DNA from: Arthrobacter sp. H35-D1
GTDB taxonomy: Bacteria > Actinomycetota > Actinomycetes > Actinomycetales > Micrococcaceae
Direction of reading: 5' to 3'
Length of the DNA: 64,000 nt
NCBI RefSeq assembly: GCF_030063185.1
Contig: NZ_JASISP010000005.1
Coordinates: 1-64,000, forward strand
Below the pieces are notes generated by a model. The model saw only the letters and a program-made list of their open reading frames with translations. It had not been told where the DNA came from and made no database searches. Below, piece by piece: positions 17,203 through 28,362 of this stretch; the stretch's first letter is position 1; every line of letters begins with the position of its first letter. The position numbers and the translations under genes were made by a program.

Positions 17203-17598
17203 TCAGTACTTTTCACCGGTGCGCCATGCCATTTCCTGCAACGTCAGGGTGTTGCCGTCCGGGTCGCTGAGCGAAGCGAACTTTACGCCTCCGCCAACAT
17301 CAACAATTTCACTGACATCAGTCCCGCGCCCCAGGAGGTGGTCTCGGGTCTTTTCAATGTCTGCCACCACCAGATGCAAAGCCTTGACCGTGCCTGGGAA
17401 CCTGTCGTCATAGGCGGGCATGCCCGTGCCCAAACCGATCGAACACGCAGACCCTGGCGGTGTCAGTTGCACCACTCGAACACCTTCAGCGGGACGCACA
17501 TCAACATCCTCGACGAACCCGAGCTTTCCGACGTAGAAGGCTTTGGCCCGGTCAACATCGCTGACAGGGATCGGTATCAACTCGAGCTTCATGTTCAT
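17203..17598 (-). CDS. VOC family (glyoxalase/bleomycin-resistance fold) protein
   Basis: A 131-residue protein with the beta-alpha-beta-beta-beta repeats of vicinal oxygen chelate proteins: SDVDRAKAFYVGKLGF at the first unit, VVADIEKTRDHLLGRG at the second, and a C-terminal SLSDPDGNTLTLQE typical of the family. The start is ATG 17598, preceded by GGAGTG; the longer frame upstream lacks support. The substrate cannot be deduced. It lies between the frameshifted alkyl sulfatase and the AlkD-like gene on the same strand. Confidence 0.82.
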   Translation of the reverse strand: MNMKLELIPIPVSDVDRAKAFYVGKLGFVEDVDVRPAEGVRVVQLTPPGSACSIGLGTGMPAYDDRFPGTVKALHLVVADIEKTRDHLLGRGTDVSEIVDVGGGVKFASLSDPDGNTLTLQEMAWRTGEKY

Positions 17599-17806
17599 CA
17601 CGGCACTCCTTGGTGTTCGCTGGACGAGAGCAGATGTGGCTCTCGTTCGTGACGCCACATGCGTGCCTAGGTCTCATGGCTGGACGCGTCCAACCATGTT
17701 CACAGCATATAGAAGTAGTCGGGGATGCGGGAGGCCACTCGCTCGGTGGGTGTGGCAAACCAGGTGTTGCTCGACGCTCTCGATGGCATGCTCTACACGG
17801 GAACGC

Positions 17807-19818
17807 TCACGCCCGAACAACATATAGGTGCCGAATGGTCCTGCTGGTGGACACCGCCATCCGGGTCAGACGAACTTGATCCGGGGTCCGTTTTGGTTTG
17901 CTTGAATCGTCAGGAGAGACGATGTTGAAATCTGGGTCGCCGGCATCGAGCACGCCCATCAGTGTCCGTAGTGCGGAGGCGTCCCCGGTGATGTCAAGAC
18001 CCGGGGACTCCGTGTCGCCTCCGAGGAGTTGCAGCATCCGCATCTTCGTCAGGCCGATGCTCGCCGCGGCGGTGTCGTCGGCCGGTCGTCCAATATAAAC
18101 CAAGACACCGTTGCGCAGGGTGAGACGGTAGTTGGCGTCGCCAGCGTTGTCTGTGAACCTCACGTCAAAAGCGAGATCCAAGCTCCACGCTTTCGGGCCG
18201 TTGACGGAGATCGCGATCGCGTCAAACTGTTGGGCGGGGGTCAATTGCGCGAGCATCGCAGGTGACGACGTCACCGTGGGAGTACCGAAGGTCCCCTCCC
18301 GCAGCTCCGTGGCACCGGAAAGAAAAAGTTTCGCCACGTGCCGTTCTCGGAACCGTAAGCGAGTTGCTCCAGCGTGTCTGCATACAGCTCCCGTGCTCCT
18401 GAATGTTTCTCATCGGTGAACACGGCGTGATCCAACAAGGTGGCCGCCCAGCGGAAGTCCGCGTCGTCGTGCGCCACCTGCGCCAACTCGACGATCCGGT
18501 CCATTCCGCCGATGGCCTCCACGTATCGGCGGGAGAGCTCCGCAGGCGGGTGCGGCCACAGCCGGGCGGGGTTGCCGTCGAACCATCCCCTGTAGCGTTG
18601 GTAGATGGCCTTCACGTTGTGGCTGCCCGAGCCATAGTAGCCGTGGGTGTTCCATGCGGATTCGAGCGCAGGAGGCAGCGTGATCAGCTCGGCGATTTCG
18701 GCGCCGGTGCATCCCTGGTTCAGCAGCCGCAACGTCTGGTCGTGCAGATAGCCGTAAAGATCTCGCTGCGTCGACAGGAGTTCAATGACTCGATGTGAGC
18801 GCCACGTCGGCCAGTGGTGCGAGGCGAAGGCAACATCGGTGCGGTCGCCGAACGTTTCGATCGCTTCGGTGAGGTAGCCGGACCAGACGTGCGGGTCGCG
18901 CACGATGGCTCCGCGCAGGGTCAGCCGATTGTGCAGCGTGTGGGTGGCGTTCTCAGCCATGCACAGTGCCCGGTAGTCGGGAAAGTAGAAGTGCATCTCA
19001 ATGGGAGCTTCGGTGCCCGGTGCCATCTGGAACTCGATCTCGATACCGTCGATGGTATGTTTTTCGCCGGTGGTCGTGATCTCGAGAGTGGGCACTATCA
19101 GTCCGATCTCTCCGGGCGACGTCGTCTGGCCCAGCCCTGCACCGACCGCACCTTGCGGTCCGCGTTCGAGAGCTGCCCCGTACATGTAGCTGGCGCGGCG
19201 GCTCATGAGCGTTCCCACGTACACGTTCCCTGCCACCGCGTGTTCGACCAGGCCTTCGGGCGCAATGATCTGGATGGTCCCGGCGTCAACCTCAGCGTGT
19301 GTCGCGACACCGAACACGCCACCGAAATGATCGACGTGGCTGTGGGTGTAGATGACAGCCACGACCGGACGATCACCGCGATGGTGCCGGTACAGTCCGA
19401 GTGCGGCGGCGGCCGTTTCGGTGCAGATCAGCGGATCGGTCACGATCACGCCGGTATCTCCCTCGATGAACGTGATGTTCGAGAGGTCCATGCCGCGTAC
19501 CTGATAGATCCCTTCGACGACCTCGTACAAGCCCTGTTTTGCCACCAGGGTGGATTGCCGCCACAGGCTTGGGTTCACCGTGGACGGGGCATCGCCGGAC
19601 AAAAACGCGTAGCTGTCGTTGTCCCACACCACTCGCCCGCCTGCTGCTCGGACGACGCCGGGCTCGAGCGCGCCAAGAAAACCCCTGTCGGCATCGTCGA
19701 AATCTTTTCGGTCATCAAACGGATACTTCTTCGCAACGGAGGCGTTCGCGTCGACGATGTGCTGGCTTGCCGGACCGAACTGTAGGGCCAGCCTATGTGC
19801 CGGTTGCGGCCGTTTCAT
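17807..19818 (-). pseudogene. Alkyl sulfatase (SdsA1-like), frameshifted
   Basis: Two overlapping minus-strand frames encode one alkyl sulfatase. The first (19818 to 18271) carries the metallo-beta-lactamase core: THSHVDHFGG zinc motif, AENATHTLHN and the dimerisation region YYGSGSHNVKAIYQRYRGWFDG. It reaches LEQLAYGSENGTWRNFF and then drifts into non-family residues. The family sequence resumes in another frame at about 18325 (LSGATELREGTFG) and continues through the SCP2-like C-terminal domain to 17807. The break sits in an AAC-T5-C-T3 tract near 18318-18332; restoring one base would give NFFLSGATELR. Intact homologues are about 650 residues and hydrolyse primary alkyl sulfates such as SDS. 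The C-terminus runs past the usual end. It is either a recent pseudogene or a sequencing indel. Confidence 0.85.
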
Positions 19819-19901
19819 CCCCCGAACCGGGCGATTCCCGTCGATACAACCACGTTGGGCCTGTTGCCCCCTCCTCGCTGTCCCCTCCGTGGGCAGGGCC
19901 G

Positions 19902-21164
19902 CTAGCGGCGTTTGGCGCCCTTTCTTGGGGCTCCTGCCTTCTTCGGTGTCACGGGGATGCGCAACAACGGCACCTCGCGCTCGGCCTTGGTGATGGAACC
20001 ATGCTGGCCCACCACCTCCATGGCTTGGGCACGCACCCTGCGCAGATCATAAAACGCGATGGACTCCCTGGCCAGGATCAGGACGTCGCCGATGCGGGCA
20101 CTGACGGTGTGGGCAACCTCGCCAAAATAGCCTGCCGCCACAGCCTGTTCCCGTGTCAGGACCCAGGCTTTCTTGCCGAAACGCTCAAGCCAGGCTGCCA
20201 TGAGTTCCCCGCGTGCTTCCTCCGTGGTTCCCGGCTCCAGGTACAGGTGCACCATGCGCGGCTCCCCTGCCGTGTGGCGGACTCCTGCCACAAGTTCAGG
20301 GAACACCGAGTAGTCGATCCTGGCTGAACGGGGCACATCCACCATGCCGTGGTCGGCCGTCAAAAGGATCAGGGCATCCGCCGGTGCGGTGGCAGCAAGA
20401 CGCTTCATGCCGGCGTCGAGCTCTTCCAGCTGATGCTCCCACTGCGCGGAATCCGCACCGTGGGCGTGGCCCGCCTTGTCCAGCTCGCTCCAGTACAAGT
20501 ACACAAGTCCCCGAGGTGACGCGGCCAAAGCAGCAGCCGCCTCTTCCACCCGGGCGTGCGTTGAGGTGGCGCCGCGGAACTCGCTGCCTCGCAGCGCTGC
20601 CCGGGTCATGGGCGAATCGGCAAAGCGCGGCAGGCTCACCGTGGTGCAGGGCACCGAGGCGGACAACTTTTCAAAGACGGTGGCACAAGGCTGCCATTGC
20701 AACGGATCGACGCCGGCGTCCCAGTTGCCCAGCAAGTTCACGACGCGGTCCTGGCGCGGGTCGAGCACGTCGTAACCCACCATGCCGTGCCGCCCGGGAA
20801 CGGCACCTGTGCCCAGGGAGGTCAGCGACGTCACCGTCGTGCTGGGAAACGCAGCCTGCAAGGTCCGGGGGTGCCCGCCATCGTTGTCCTGCGCCATGAC
20901 GCCGCGCAAAAACGGTGCGTGGGCAGAACGCTGCTTCAGCAGGGCCTTGCCCAAGCCGTCGGCAAGCACCACGCAGATCCGCGGGGCTGCCGGCAGGTTC
21001 AGCACATTTTCAAAGGAATCATCGCCCAGCACCGCCGCGGCACTGCTAAGTACATCGCCAATGCTGGCCTTGCCGTAGGCGGGCGCTGCGGGCAACGCGG
21101 GCTGGCCGGCCGAGAGCGCGACACCCGTGGCCGAGGCACCGCCCACTGCGTCATATTTGCTCAC
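19902..21164 (-). CDS. Alkaline-phosphatase superfamily phosphodiesterase (nucleotide pyrophosphatase type)
   Basis: A 420-residue protein of the type I phosphodiesterase/nucleotide pyrophosphatase group. Metal and nucleophile motifs are visible: VVLADGLGKALL, FPSTTVTSLTSLGTG with the likely nucleophilic Thr, GRHGMVGYD, SELDKAGHAHG and TADHGMVDVP. No signal peptide is apparent, so it is likely cytoplasmic. The frame is open upstream to 21665 through the DUF5998 gene, but the protein family starts near GTG 21164, 40 bases after the DUF5998 stop. It ends in a basic Lys/Arg tail. Substrate is unknown. Confidence 0.82.
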   Translation of the reverse strand: MSKYDAVGGASATGVALSAGQPALPAAPAYGKASIGDVLSSAAAVLGDDSFENVLNLPAAPRICVVLADGLGKALLKQRSAHAPFLRGVMAQDNDGGHPRTLQAAFPSTTVTSLTSLGTGAVPGRHGMVGYDVLDPRQDRVVNLLGNWDAGVDPLQWQPCATVFEKLSASVPCTTVSLPRFADSPMTRAALRGSEFRGATSTHARVEEAAAALAASPRGLVYLYWSELDKAGHAHGADSAQWEHQLEELDAGMKRLAATAPADALILLTADHGMVDVPRSARIDYSVFPELVAGVRHTAGEPRMVHLYLEPGTTEEARGELMAAWLERFGKKAWVLTREQAVAAGYFGEVAHTVSARIGDVLILARESIAFYDLRRVRAQAMEVVGQHGSITKAEREVPLLRIPVTPKKAGAPRKGAKRR

Positions 21165-21204
21165 AGTGTCGGTCCTGTCCACAGTGTCAGTCCCGTCCGC
21201 GGCG

Positions 21205-21885
21205 TCAGCGGCGGTAATGGGAGCGGCCCAAGCGCGCACCAAAGGCGGGGAACCTGGTGGTCCCCAGCGCCATGTGGGCGGGGGCACCGGTACCGGTGTT
21301 GACGGCGCGCAGGGCACGGGCAAAAGCCTTGGCGTCGGCCACCGCCTGCAGCCCCTCCGCCTCGGCGCTGATGCGCAGCGCAATGTCCTCTTGGGCGATC
21401 GAACCCGAGTAACCGTGGTCGGCGTCGCAGGCGGGGTCCCCGCACGACGCCGGGGCCATCTCCACCCGCTGTCCACCGGACCACGCGATGGCAAGGGTGA
21501 GCTCGCGCGCCGGGTCCGAGGGCTTGTAGTCCTGCGGCTGGGAGTAGATGTAGCTGAGCACCACCGAGTTGATCTGGGTGACGGGGACGGACTCGGTGGA
21601 CACCTGGGCCACGATCTGCTCCCCCGAATCATCGAGTTGGTGGTCGTCCACATGGGTGATGACAAGCATGTCAGTGGTCAGCACAAGCACTGTGATGTGT
21701 CTGTGCACTTCAGTGCGGTCAAAGTGGGTTTCCAAGTGGATCAGGTGCGCAAGGCTTTCCTGGCCGTCAAGGGCATCGTTGACCACGTCGGCAACCAGCC
21801 GAGGGTAAAATCCTGACCGCTGGAGTGCGGTTTCCAAATCGCGGCCCTTGGTATTGGCCGGGGCACCGGCGCCGAAGCTGTTCAT
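21205..21885 (-). CDS. DUF5998 family protein
   Basis: A 226-residue soluble protein with the DUF5998 pattern: DLETALQRSGFYPRLVADVV near the N-terminus, a central THVDDHQLDDSG and TESVPVTQINSVV strand region, and a Cys/Asp stretch SCGDPACDADHGY. These proteins are actinobacterial and of unknown function. It is encoded just upstream of the phosphodiesterase-type gene on the same strand, a pairing common in Micrococcales, and downstream of the GNAT/acyl-CoA-synthetase fusion. Confidence 0.82.
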   Translation of the reverse strand: MNSFGAGAPANTKGRDLETALQRSGFYPRLVADVVNDALDGQESLAHLIHLETHFDRTEVHRHITVLVLTTDMLVITHVDDHQLDDSGEQIVAQVSTESVPVTQINSVVLSYIYSQPQDYKPSDPARELTLAIAWSGGQRVEMAPASCGDPACDADHGYSGSIAQEDIALRISAEAEGLQAVADAKAFARALRAVNTGTGAPAHMALGTTRFPAFGARLGRSHYRR

Positions 21886-21979
21886 TGTCCCATTTTCGCA
21901 TTTTGGCGGCGACGTTGCGAACTGGGCGCCTCCCCCGGCCAGCCCTGTTGCCCCGCTTTCATGGAATTGCCCCGCTGCC

Positions 21980-24655
21980 CTAGAAAATCATGGCTCGTCT
22001 CGCGCTGTCGGTCCGCTGGGCGGAGTTGCCAATGCGCACATCGACTGCGAGGACGGTGACGGCCGTGGGGCCAACCAAAATCGGCTTGAACTCGATGAAG
22101 GCAACGTCGGGGTGTTCGTCCTTGAGCATGGCCACCCGGGCCACCAGGTCCTCCAGCGCCTTGATATTGCCGGATGGCAATCCTTCGTAGCCAAAGAGCT
22201 TCACGGCAGCCCGCGGCGAGCGAATGAGCTCGGCCGTGTCGGCCACCGACAGCGGCGGCACCCTGTGCGCCCAGTCGTCCAGCAGGTTCACCGCGTCCCC
22301 TGTCAGCCCGAAAGACACCACCGGCCCCAGCGAGGGGTCCTCGATGGCCCGCAAAGTGCACGACTGGCCCACTTCGGCCATGGCCTGCACTTCCAGCTCC
22401 TTGTCCCCGTACGGTTTCAGGAACCTGCGCATCCGGACAATGTTGCGCCGCAGCGACTCCGCATTTTCAATGTTGATCCGCACACCGCCCAAATCCATCC
22501 TGTGGCGCAGCGAGGGATCAATGGTCTTGATTGCAACGGGCCAGCCCAGCCGCTCGGCCTCGGCCACGGCCTGGTCGTCGCTGGCAAAGGGCGCCGACTC
22601 CAGCACGTCAATGCCGTAACGGCCCAAAAGTTCCCCAGCCTGCCCCGCATCCAGCGTGAGAAGTTCAGCCCCCTCCACCTCGGCCAGCCAGCCGTCCAGC
22701 AAGGCTTCGGCACCGCGCGTGTCGACACCCTGCGGAACGTCAAAAACGGGTTTTTCAAGCGTCAGCCATTGCGAGTAGCGGGTCACGGCCGCCAGTGCGG
22801 CAATGGCAGCGCCCGGGCTGGAGAACGCCGGCAGCGTCCCGGCCATTTGCCGGTTGATGTGAATGTCCTTGTTGATAGTGCCCGTAAAAACGGCGATGAC
22901 GGGCTTCCCCGACTCCGCCGAGCACTGCTGCAGCGTTGCGGCAATCACGTCCACCGTCAGCCCCACCACCGGAAGCAGCGTCACGATCGCCGAGTCCACA
23001 CCCTCGCGACCCAGCACCTCAAGCACGGCGCGCTTGAGCAGCGGCAATGCCTTCGACTGGCCCGTGTCCAGGACCAGGTTCGACTCGACGGCTGCCACCT
23101 TGAGCCCATGCTGTTCGGTGGCATCGGCCACCACCGTGCCGAGCGCGCCGGAGTTGGCCACAATGGCAAGGCCGGACCCCTTGGGCAGCGGCTGCCCCAC
23201 CACGATCTGGGCCACGTCGGAGAGTTCCTCGATGGTATTCACCCGCACGACGCCGGACTGGCGCAGCATGGCATCCAGCGCACCGGCCGGGGCCTGGGTG
23301 GTGCGGACGCCGTGGCCCGGCGGCAGCCGCAGCCCCATGGAGTCCGACTTGGCAACGATGACGGGCTTGCTTCGGGACAGGCGCCGGGAAATGCGGGAGA
23401 ACTTGCGCGGGTTGCCAATCGATTCAAGGTACAGCCCGCACGCACTCGTGTTGGGGTCGTCCTCCCAAAACTGCATCATGTCATTGCCTGAGACGTCTGC
23501 CCGGTTGCCCGCCGAGAGCACGGTGGACATGCCCACATCGCGCCGGCTCAAGGAGGCAAACAAGGAAACCCCCAACGCCGCGGACTGGCTGAAGATCCCC
23601 AGTCCGCCTCTCACCGGCAGGGCAGGCGCCATCGAGGCGTTCAGCAACACGGCAGGGTCGGTGTTGGCCACGCCCAGCGAAGCGGGACCCACCACCCGCA
23701 TGCCGTTTGCCCTGGCTTGGCGCACCAGTGCACGCTGCCGCGCAAGGCCGCGTTCGCCGTCGTCCGCAAAACCCGCCGTGGCGACGACAAGGCCCTTCAC
23801 CCCGGCCCTGCCGCACTGCTCCACCACGGCCGGGACCTGGCCGTACGGCACGGCGATGACGGCCAGGTCCACAGGCCCCGGAACCTCGCCAATGCTGGCG
23901 TATGGCATCATGCCGGAGACCTCCAGGGCATTCTGGTTGACGGCGTGGACGGCACCGGTGAATTTGCCCTCGACCACGTGCTCAAGGAGCTGCTGGCCCA
24001 CGCTCCCCCACGCCCGGCTGGCACCGATCACGGCCACGGAGGCCGGTGCCAGGAACCCGGCCAGGCTGAGGGCCTCGGCTCTGTGCTCCCGGGATTCCAT
24101 GACGGCGCGGGACTTTTCCGTGGGGTCGATGTCAAAACGGAGCGACACCACGCCGTCGTCAAAGTGCCGTTGCACCTCATAACCGGCATCGGAGAAAACC
24201 TGCATCATCTTCCGATTCTCCGGCAGGACCTCGGCCGAGAACTTGCTGATCCCGTTCTCCCGCGCCGCCACCGCCAAGTGTTCGAGCAGAATCGAACCGA
24301 CGCCCCGGCCCTGGTGGGCGTCGGAAACATTGAACGCCACTTCGGCGTCCGAGGGGTCATCGAGCCTGTCATAGCGCCCAATGCCAATAATGCCTTCACC
24401 GCGCGTTATGACAAATGCCACACGGTCGTGGTAGTCAAGCTCGGTAAATCGGCGCAGCTCCTTGGCCGTGAGCTTGGATTTGTACGTAAAGAAGCGCAGA
24501 TAGATGGAATTTTGCGACTGCGCCATGTGAAATGCCTGCACGGCGTCCGCATCGGCTGCCGTCATGGGCCGCAAATGGCCCGTGCTGCCGTCACGGAGAA
24601 CAACATCGGCTTCCCAATGGGCCGGATATTCGGGCGCGAGCTCTTGCTTCACCAT
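21980..24655 (-). CDS. GNAT acetyltransferase fused to ADP-forming acyl-CoA synthetase-like protein
   Basis: An 891-residue fusion. Residues about 15-180 are a GNAT domain with the acetyl-CoA loop [14 protein letters not shown]. Residues about 200-330 form a CoA-binding Rossmann domain ([16 protein letters not shown]), about 340-600 a succinyl-CoA ligase-like region ([27 protein letters not shown]), and about 660-885 an ATP-grasp domain ([19 protein letters not shown]-like end). E. coli PatZ, a lysine acetyltransferase that controls acetyl-CoA synthetase, has the same parts in reverse order, and Streptomyces PatA-type enzymes have GNAT first as here. Lysine acylation of metabolic enzymes is thus the likely role. 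ATG 24655 is 85 bases from the divergent parC start. Confidence 0.85.
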   Translation of the reverse strand: MVKQELAPEYPAHWEADVVLRDGSTGHLRPMTAADADAVQAFHMAQSQNSIYLRFFTYKSKLTAKELRRFTELDYHDRVAFVITRGEGIIGIGRYDRLDDPSDAEVAFNVSDAHQGRGVGSILLEHLAVAARENGISKFSAEVLPENRKMMQVFSDAGYEVQRHFDDGVVSLRFDIDPTEKSRAVMESREHRAEALSLAGFLAPASVAVIGASRAWGSVGQQLLEHVVEGKFTGAVHAVNQNALEVSGMMPYASIGEVPGPVDLAVIAVPYGQVPAVVEQCGRAGVKGLVVATAGFADDGERGLARQRALVRQARANGMRVVGPASLGVANTDPAVLLNASMAPALPVRGGLGIFSQSAALGVSLFASLSRRDVGMSTVLSAGNRADVSGNDMMQFWEDDPNTSACGLYLESIGNPRKFSRISRRLSRSKPVIVAKSDSMGLRLPPGHGVRTTQAPAGALDAMLRQSGVVRVNTIEELSDVAQIVVGQPLPKGSGLAIVANSGALGTVVADATEQHGLKVAAVESNLVLDTGQSKALPLLKRAVLEVLGREGVDSAIVTLLPVVGLTVDVIAATLQQCSAESGKPVIAVFTGTINKDIHINRQMAGTLPAFSSPGAAIAALAAVTRYSQWLTLEKPVFDVPQGVDTRGAEALLDGWLAEVEGAELLTLDAGQAGELLGRYGIDVLESAPFASDDQAVAEAERLGWPVAIKTIDPSLRHRMDLGGVRINIENAESLRRNIVRMRRFLKPYGDKELEVQAMAEVGQSCTLRAIEDPSLGPVVSFGLTGDAVNLLDDWAHRVPPLSVADTAELIRSPRAAVKLFGYEGLPSGNIKALEDLVARVAMLKDEHPDVAFIEFKPILVGPTAVTVLAVDVRIGNSAQRTDSARRAMIF

Positions 24656-24740
24656 AGAATCACTGTACCGACATGATCTTGCTTTGTGCATGCATGCCAG
24701 AGACGCAACACTCCCAGGCAGAAAAGGAACCACCGCAACC

Positions 24741-27374
24741 ATGGCCAAGCGCCAACTTCCCGCAGACGGCACCTTCCCCAAGGATTTCACCGAAAACATT
24801 GTTGATGTTGATGTTTCAAGTGAAATGGAAGGCTCCTTCCTGGAGTACGCCTATTCGGTGATTTACTCCCGGGCGCTGCCCGATGCCCGCGACGGGCTCA
24901 AGCCTGTGCAGCGGCGCATCTTGTACATGATGACCGACATGGGGCTCCGTCCCGAGAAGGGCCATGTCAAGAGCGCCCGCGTGGTGGGCGAGGTCATGGG
25001 CAAGCTGCACCCGCACGGGGACACGGCCATTTACGACACCATGGTGCGCATGGCGCAGGACCATTCCCTGCGCCTGCCGCTCATCGACGGGCACGGCAAC
25101 TTCGGTTCGCTCGACGACGGCCCCGCAGCCCCCCGCTACACGGAGGCGCGTCTAGCCGCCCCCGCCCTGGAGCTGACGGGGAACCTGGATGAGAACGTGG
25201 TGGACTTCATCCCCACCTACGACAACGAGTGGACGCAGCCTTCGGTGCTGCCCGCCGCCTACCCGAACCTCCTGGTCAACGGTGCCAGCGGGATTGCCGT
25301 AGGCATGGCCACCAACATGGCCCCCCACAACCTTGGCGAGGTTGTTGCCGCCGCGCAACACCTGATCGCCAATCCCGAAGCCACGCTCGAGGACATCATG
25401 GCGTATGTGCCCGGGCCCGACCTGCCCTCGGGCGGGCGCATTGTGGGCCTGCAGGGGATCCGGGACGCCTACGCCACGGGCCGCGGTTCCTTCAAGACCC
25501 GGGCCAAGATGGCTGTTGAGCAGATTTCCGCGCGGCGGGTGGGCCTTGTGGTCACCGAGCTGCCGTATTTGGTGGGCCCGGAAAAGGTCAAGGAAAAGGT
25601 CAAGGATGCCGTCAACAACAAGAAGTTGGTGGGCATCGCCGACTTCATCGACCTGTCCGACCGCAAGCACGGGCTGCGGCTGGTCCTGGAGATCAAGAAC
25701 GGCTTCAACCCGGCCGCCGTCATGGAGCAGCTGTACCGCTACACGCCGCTGGAAGAATCCTTTGGCATCAACAACGTCTGCCTCGTCGAAGGCCAGCCGC
25801 AAACCCTGGGACTGCTTCCGCTGTTGCAGGTGTTTGTGGCCCACCGCATTGACGTGGTGCGTCGCCGCACCACCTTCCGCCTGGCCAAGAAACTTGACCG
25901 CCTGCATCTGGTGGAGGGCCTGCTCATCGCCATCCTGGACATTGACGAGGTCATCCAGATCATCCGTTCCTCGGACCAGGTGGCGGCCGCACGCGAACGC
26001 CTGATGGCCATCTACGACCTCTCCGAGGTCCAGGCGGACTACATCCTGGCCTTGCGCCTGCGCCAGCTCACCCGATTCTCCATGGTGGAGCTGGAAGCAG
26101 AGCGCGAACAGCTGCGCCGCGAAATCGAAGCCTTGCAAGCCATTTTGGATTCCAAGGAGCTGCTGCACCAGCTGGTCTCGGACGAAATGGGCGAGGTTGC
26201 CAGCAAATACGCCACGCCGAGGCGCACGGTGCTGCTTGAATCCGAGGCCATGGCCCCGTCCGTGGCCAAGGCGTTGGCTGCCGGCGCAAACGGCAAGGCC
26301 GCCAAGGCAAACCCACTGGCACTTGAGATTGCCGACGATCCCTGCTGGGTGCTGCTGAGCGCCACCGGGCAGATCGCCCGGACAAGCACCGCCGATCCAC
26401 TCGCGGATTCCGGGGGCCGCAGCAAGCACGACGTTTTCTCTTCCGTGCTGAAATCCACCGCCCGATCGGAAATTGGCGCACTGACCTCGCTGGGGCGCAT
26501 GCTCCGCTTGCAAGTGGTGGACATGCCCGTGCTGCCGCCCACCAACTCCCTGCCCAACCTGTCCGGCGGCGTGGCAGCCAAGGACTTCATCACGCTGACC
26601 AAGGGCGAAACCCTTGTCGGCTTCGTGCCGTTGAACAGCATCTTTGCCGTGGGCACGGCCTCCGGCGTGGTCAAGCGCGTCAGCCCCGACTATCCGCTGA
26701 ACCGCGACGACTGGGAGTACATCTCCCTCAAGCCCAAGGACTTTGTGGTGGGCGCCGGCGTTGCCGGGGACGACGACGAACTGGTGTTTGTCACCCTCGG
26801 CGCCCGGCTGCTTCGCTACAGTGCCGCCACGGTTCGTCCGCAGGGGCGCACTGCAGGAGGCATGGCCGGCATCAAGCTCACCCCCGGAGACGCCGTGTTG
26901 TCCTTTGGAATCGTCTCCCCCGCCGATCCTGAAGCAGTGGTGGTCACGGTGGCAGGCGGACAGGAAGCCCTGCCGGGCACGCCGTCGGGCTCCGCCAAGG
27001 TGACGGCATTTTCCGACTACCCGGCCAAGGGCCGCGCCACTGCAGGGGTGCGGGTGCACCGTTTCCTCAAGGGCGAAGACCGGCTGCTGGCGTCCTGGGC
27101 CGGGCATGGTCCGGCCAAGGCGTCCACCCTGTCAGGGGTGGCACGGGCGCTGCCGGTTGAACACGGCCACCGCGACGGCTCGGGCGTGGCGCTCAGTGCG
27201 GCCATCGACTTGATCGGGCCCAGCCTGACCGGACCCGGCCAGGCCTCCAACTCCGATGCAGCTGCCGTCCCGCCGGCAACTGCAAGTCCCCCGAAGACCC
27301 CGGCCGCTCCCGCCAGCGACCCCCAGCCCATGCACGACAGCACCCAGGAGGCCTTTGAACTCCCGCTGGACTAG
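24741..27374 (+). CDS. parC: DNA topoisomerase IV subunit A
   Basis: An 877-residue type IIA topoisomerase A subunit. It shows [20 protein letters not shown], the catalytic tyrosine in APRYTEARL (Y133) that makes the covalent DNA link, and [17 protein letters not shown]; a coiled region around 430-480 and a C-terminal beta-pinwheel follow. The canonical GyrA box is not evident, supporting ParC rather than GyrA. The partner parE lies about 10 kb away on the other strand. The start is ATG 24741, preceded by AAAAGGA; the long upstream frame is dismissed because it overlaps the divergent gene. ParC/ParE decatenate daughter chromosomes and are quinolone targets. Confidence 0.92.
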   Translation: MAKRQLPADGTFPKDFTENIVDVDVSSEMEGSFLEYAYSVIYSRALPDARDGLKPVQRRILYMMTDMGLRPEKGHVKSARVVGEVMGKLHPHGDTAIYDTMVRMAQDHSLRLPLIDGHGNFGSLDDGPAAPRYTEARLAAPALELTGNLDENVVDFIPTYDNEWTQPSVLPAAYPNLLVNGASGIAVGMATNMAPHNLGEVVAAAQHLIANPEATLEDIMAYVPGPDLPSGGRIVGLQGIRDAYATGRGSFKTRAKMAVEQISARRVGLVVTELPYLVGPEKVKEKVKDAVNNKKLVGIADFIDLSDRKHGLRLVLEIKNGFNPAAVMEQLYRYTPLEESFGINNVCLVEGQPQTLGLLPLLQVFVAHRIDVVRRRTTFRLAKKLDRLHLVEGLLIAILDIDEVIQIIRSSDQVAAARERLMAIYDLSEVQADYILALRLRQLTRFSMVELEAEREQLRREIEALQAILDSKELLHQLVSDEMGEVASKYATPRRTVLLESEAMAPSVAKALAAGANGKAAKANPLALEIADDPCWVLLSATGQIARTSTADPLADSGGRSKHDVFSSVLKSTARSEIGALTSLGRMLRLQVVDMPVLPPTNSLPNLSGGVAAKDFITLTKGETLVGFVPLNSIFAVGTASGVVKRVSPDYPLNRDDWEYISLKPKDFVVGAGVAGDDDELVFVTLGARLLRYSAATVRPQGRTAGGMAGIKLTPGDAVLSFGIVSPADPEAVVVTVAGGQEALPGTPSGSAKVTAFSDYPAKGRATAGVRVHRFLKGEDRLLASWAGHGPAKASTLSGVARALPVEHGHRDGSGVALSAAIDLIGPSLTGPGQASNSDAAAVPPATASPPKTPAAPASDPQPMHDSTQEAFELPLD

Positions 27375-27544
27375 GTCGGGATCAGCCGACCGCAGGGCAG
27401 GCGCACTGTCAGCAAACGACCTGCCTGACTTGGATTTCCCGGTGCCACTGAATCGTCCATGAAACCGGGCGCCCGCAGCCGAAACCCAGACGTGCAGTCC
27501 GGCCCGCGCCGTGTCATGCTGGCAGCGTCGGCGGGAGGCAGCCT

Positions 27545-28353
27545 GTGAAGACATGGGGCATTGGCGATCCCTTGGCGCGGGCTGCTGTGCGCGCCGTGCA
27601 GCAGGGAGGTGTCGACGTGCTCCACCAGCTTCTGACCGCACAGCCGGGCCCGGCCACCGCAAGGATCGGCAAGCGCAGTCCGGGCGGAATGTCTGGCACC
27701 CTGCTGCATGTGGCCACGGACTGGCCCGGCCACTTTCCCCGTGGCGCCGCATCCGTTGCCGTGCTCGCCCAGGGGGGCGCCGATGTCAACGCCAGGTTTC
27801 GGGGTCCATGCGGCGAGACGCCATTGCACTGGGCCGCCAGCAGTGGCGACGTCGCGGTCCTCGACGCGCTCTTGGACGCCGGTGCGGGGATCGACGCGCC
27901 GGGAGCCGTGATCGCCGGCGGGACGCCCCTCGATGACGCGACCGCCTTCGCACAGTGGAATTCGCACCGTGGAAGACGGCGCGGCGTCTGGTCGCCCGCG
28001 GCGCACGTGTCAACCTCTTCACTGCGGCATCGCTCGGGCTCATGGACCAGCTCAGATCAGATCGGCTCAGATCCGCCCAACTCAGCGACGGGTTCTGGGC
28101 CGCCTGCCACGGCGGGCAGGTCACCGCAGCACAGTACCTGCTCCGCCACGGTGCCGTGCTTGACTGGCTCCCCGCCCGGGAACCATTGACGCCGCTTGAT
28201 GCTGCCGCGCGCAGCGGAGCCACCGAGGTTCTCACGTGGCTTCACGGCGAACGTGCCAACACCGCCAGCCGCCTGCGAGATGACTGGGCACGGTCTCGAA
28301 CCTCCATGCGGCGTGGCGAGGCAACGCGGCGGGGCGTCGGGGCGTCGGCATAG
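27545..28353 (+). pseudogene. Ankyrin-repeat protein gene, frameshifted by a 14-bp duplication
   Basis: The first frame (from 27545) encodes four helical-pair units ending GETPLHWAASSGDVAVLDALLDAGAGIDAP and GGTPLDDATAFA. The second frame (to 28353) continues the repeats: KTARRLVARGARVNLFTAAS, FWAACHGGQVTAAQYLLRHGA and TPLDAAARSGATEVLTWLHG. Removing either copy of the 14-base tandem repeat at 27947-27974 joins them into one protein of about 260 residues (DATAFAPWKTARRLV). Ankyrin repeats mediate protein-protein contacts, so no enzymatic function can be given. The start near 27545 (GTG or ATG in that area) is uncertain. It follows parC on the same strand and precedes the DinB gene closely. Confidence 0.82.
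27947..27974 (+). repeat. 14-bp tandem duplication that breaks the ankyrin gene
   Basis: Copy one TTCGCACAGTGGAA (27947-27960) and copy two TTCGCACCGTGGAA (27961-27974) differ by one base. Fourteen is not a multiple of three, so the extra copy shifts the frame. With one copy removed, the flanking frames are continuous. Confidence 0.85.
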
Positions 28354-28362
28354 ACTGGCCAC

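Noticed and set aside
21848-23491. 547-codon plus-strand frame opposite the GNAT/acyl-CoA-synthetase fusion
   Set aside because: Arg/His/Gly-rich composition typical of antisense shadows in high-GC genes; the opposite strand encodes a coherent domain series.
25152-27107. 651-codon minus-strand frame opposite parC
   Set aside because: Long only because of high GC content; no domain, and parC is unambiguous on the plus strand.
27374-27391. Small inverted repeat GGTCGG/CCGACC at the end of parC as a terminator
   Set aside because: Only six base pairs, overlapping the stop codon, and no T-run; too weak to call.
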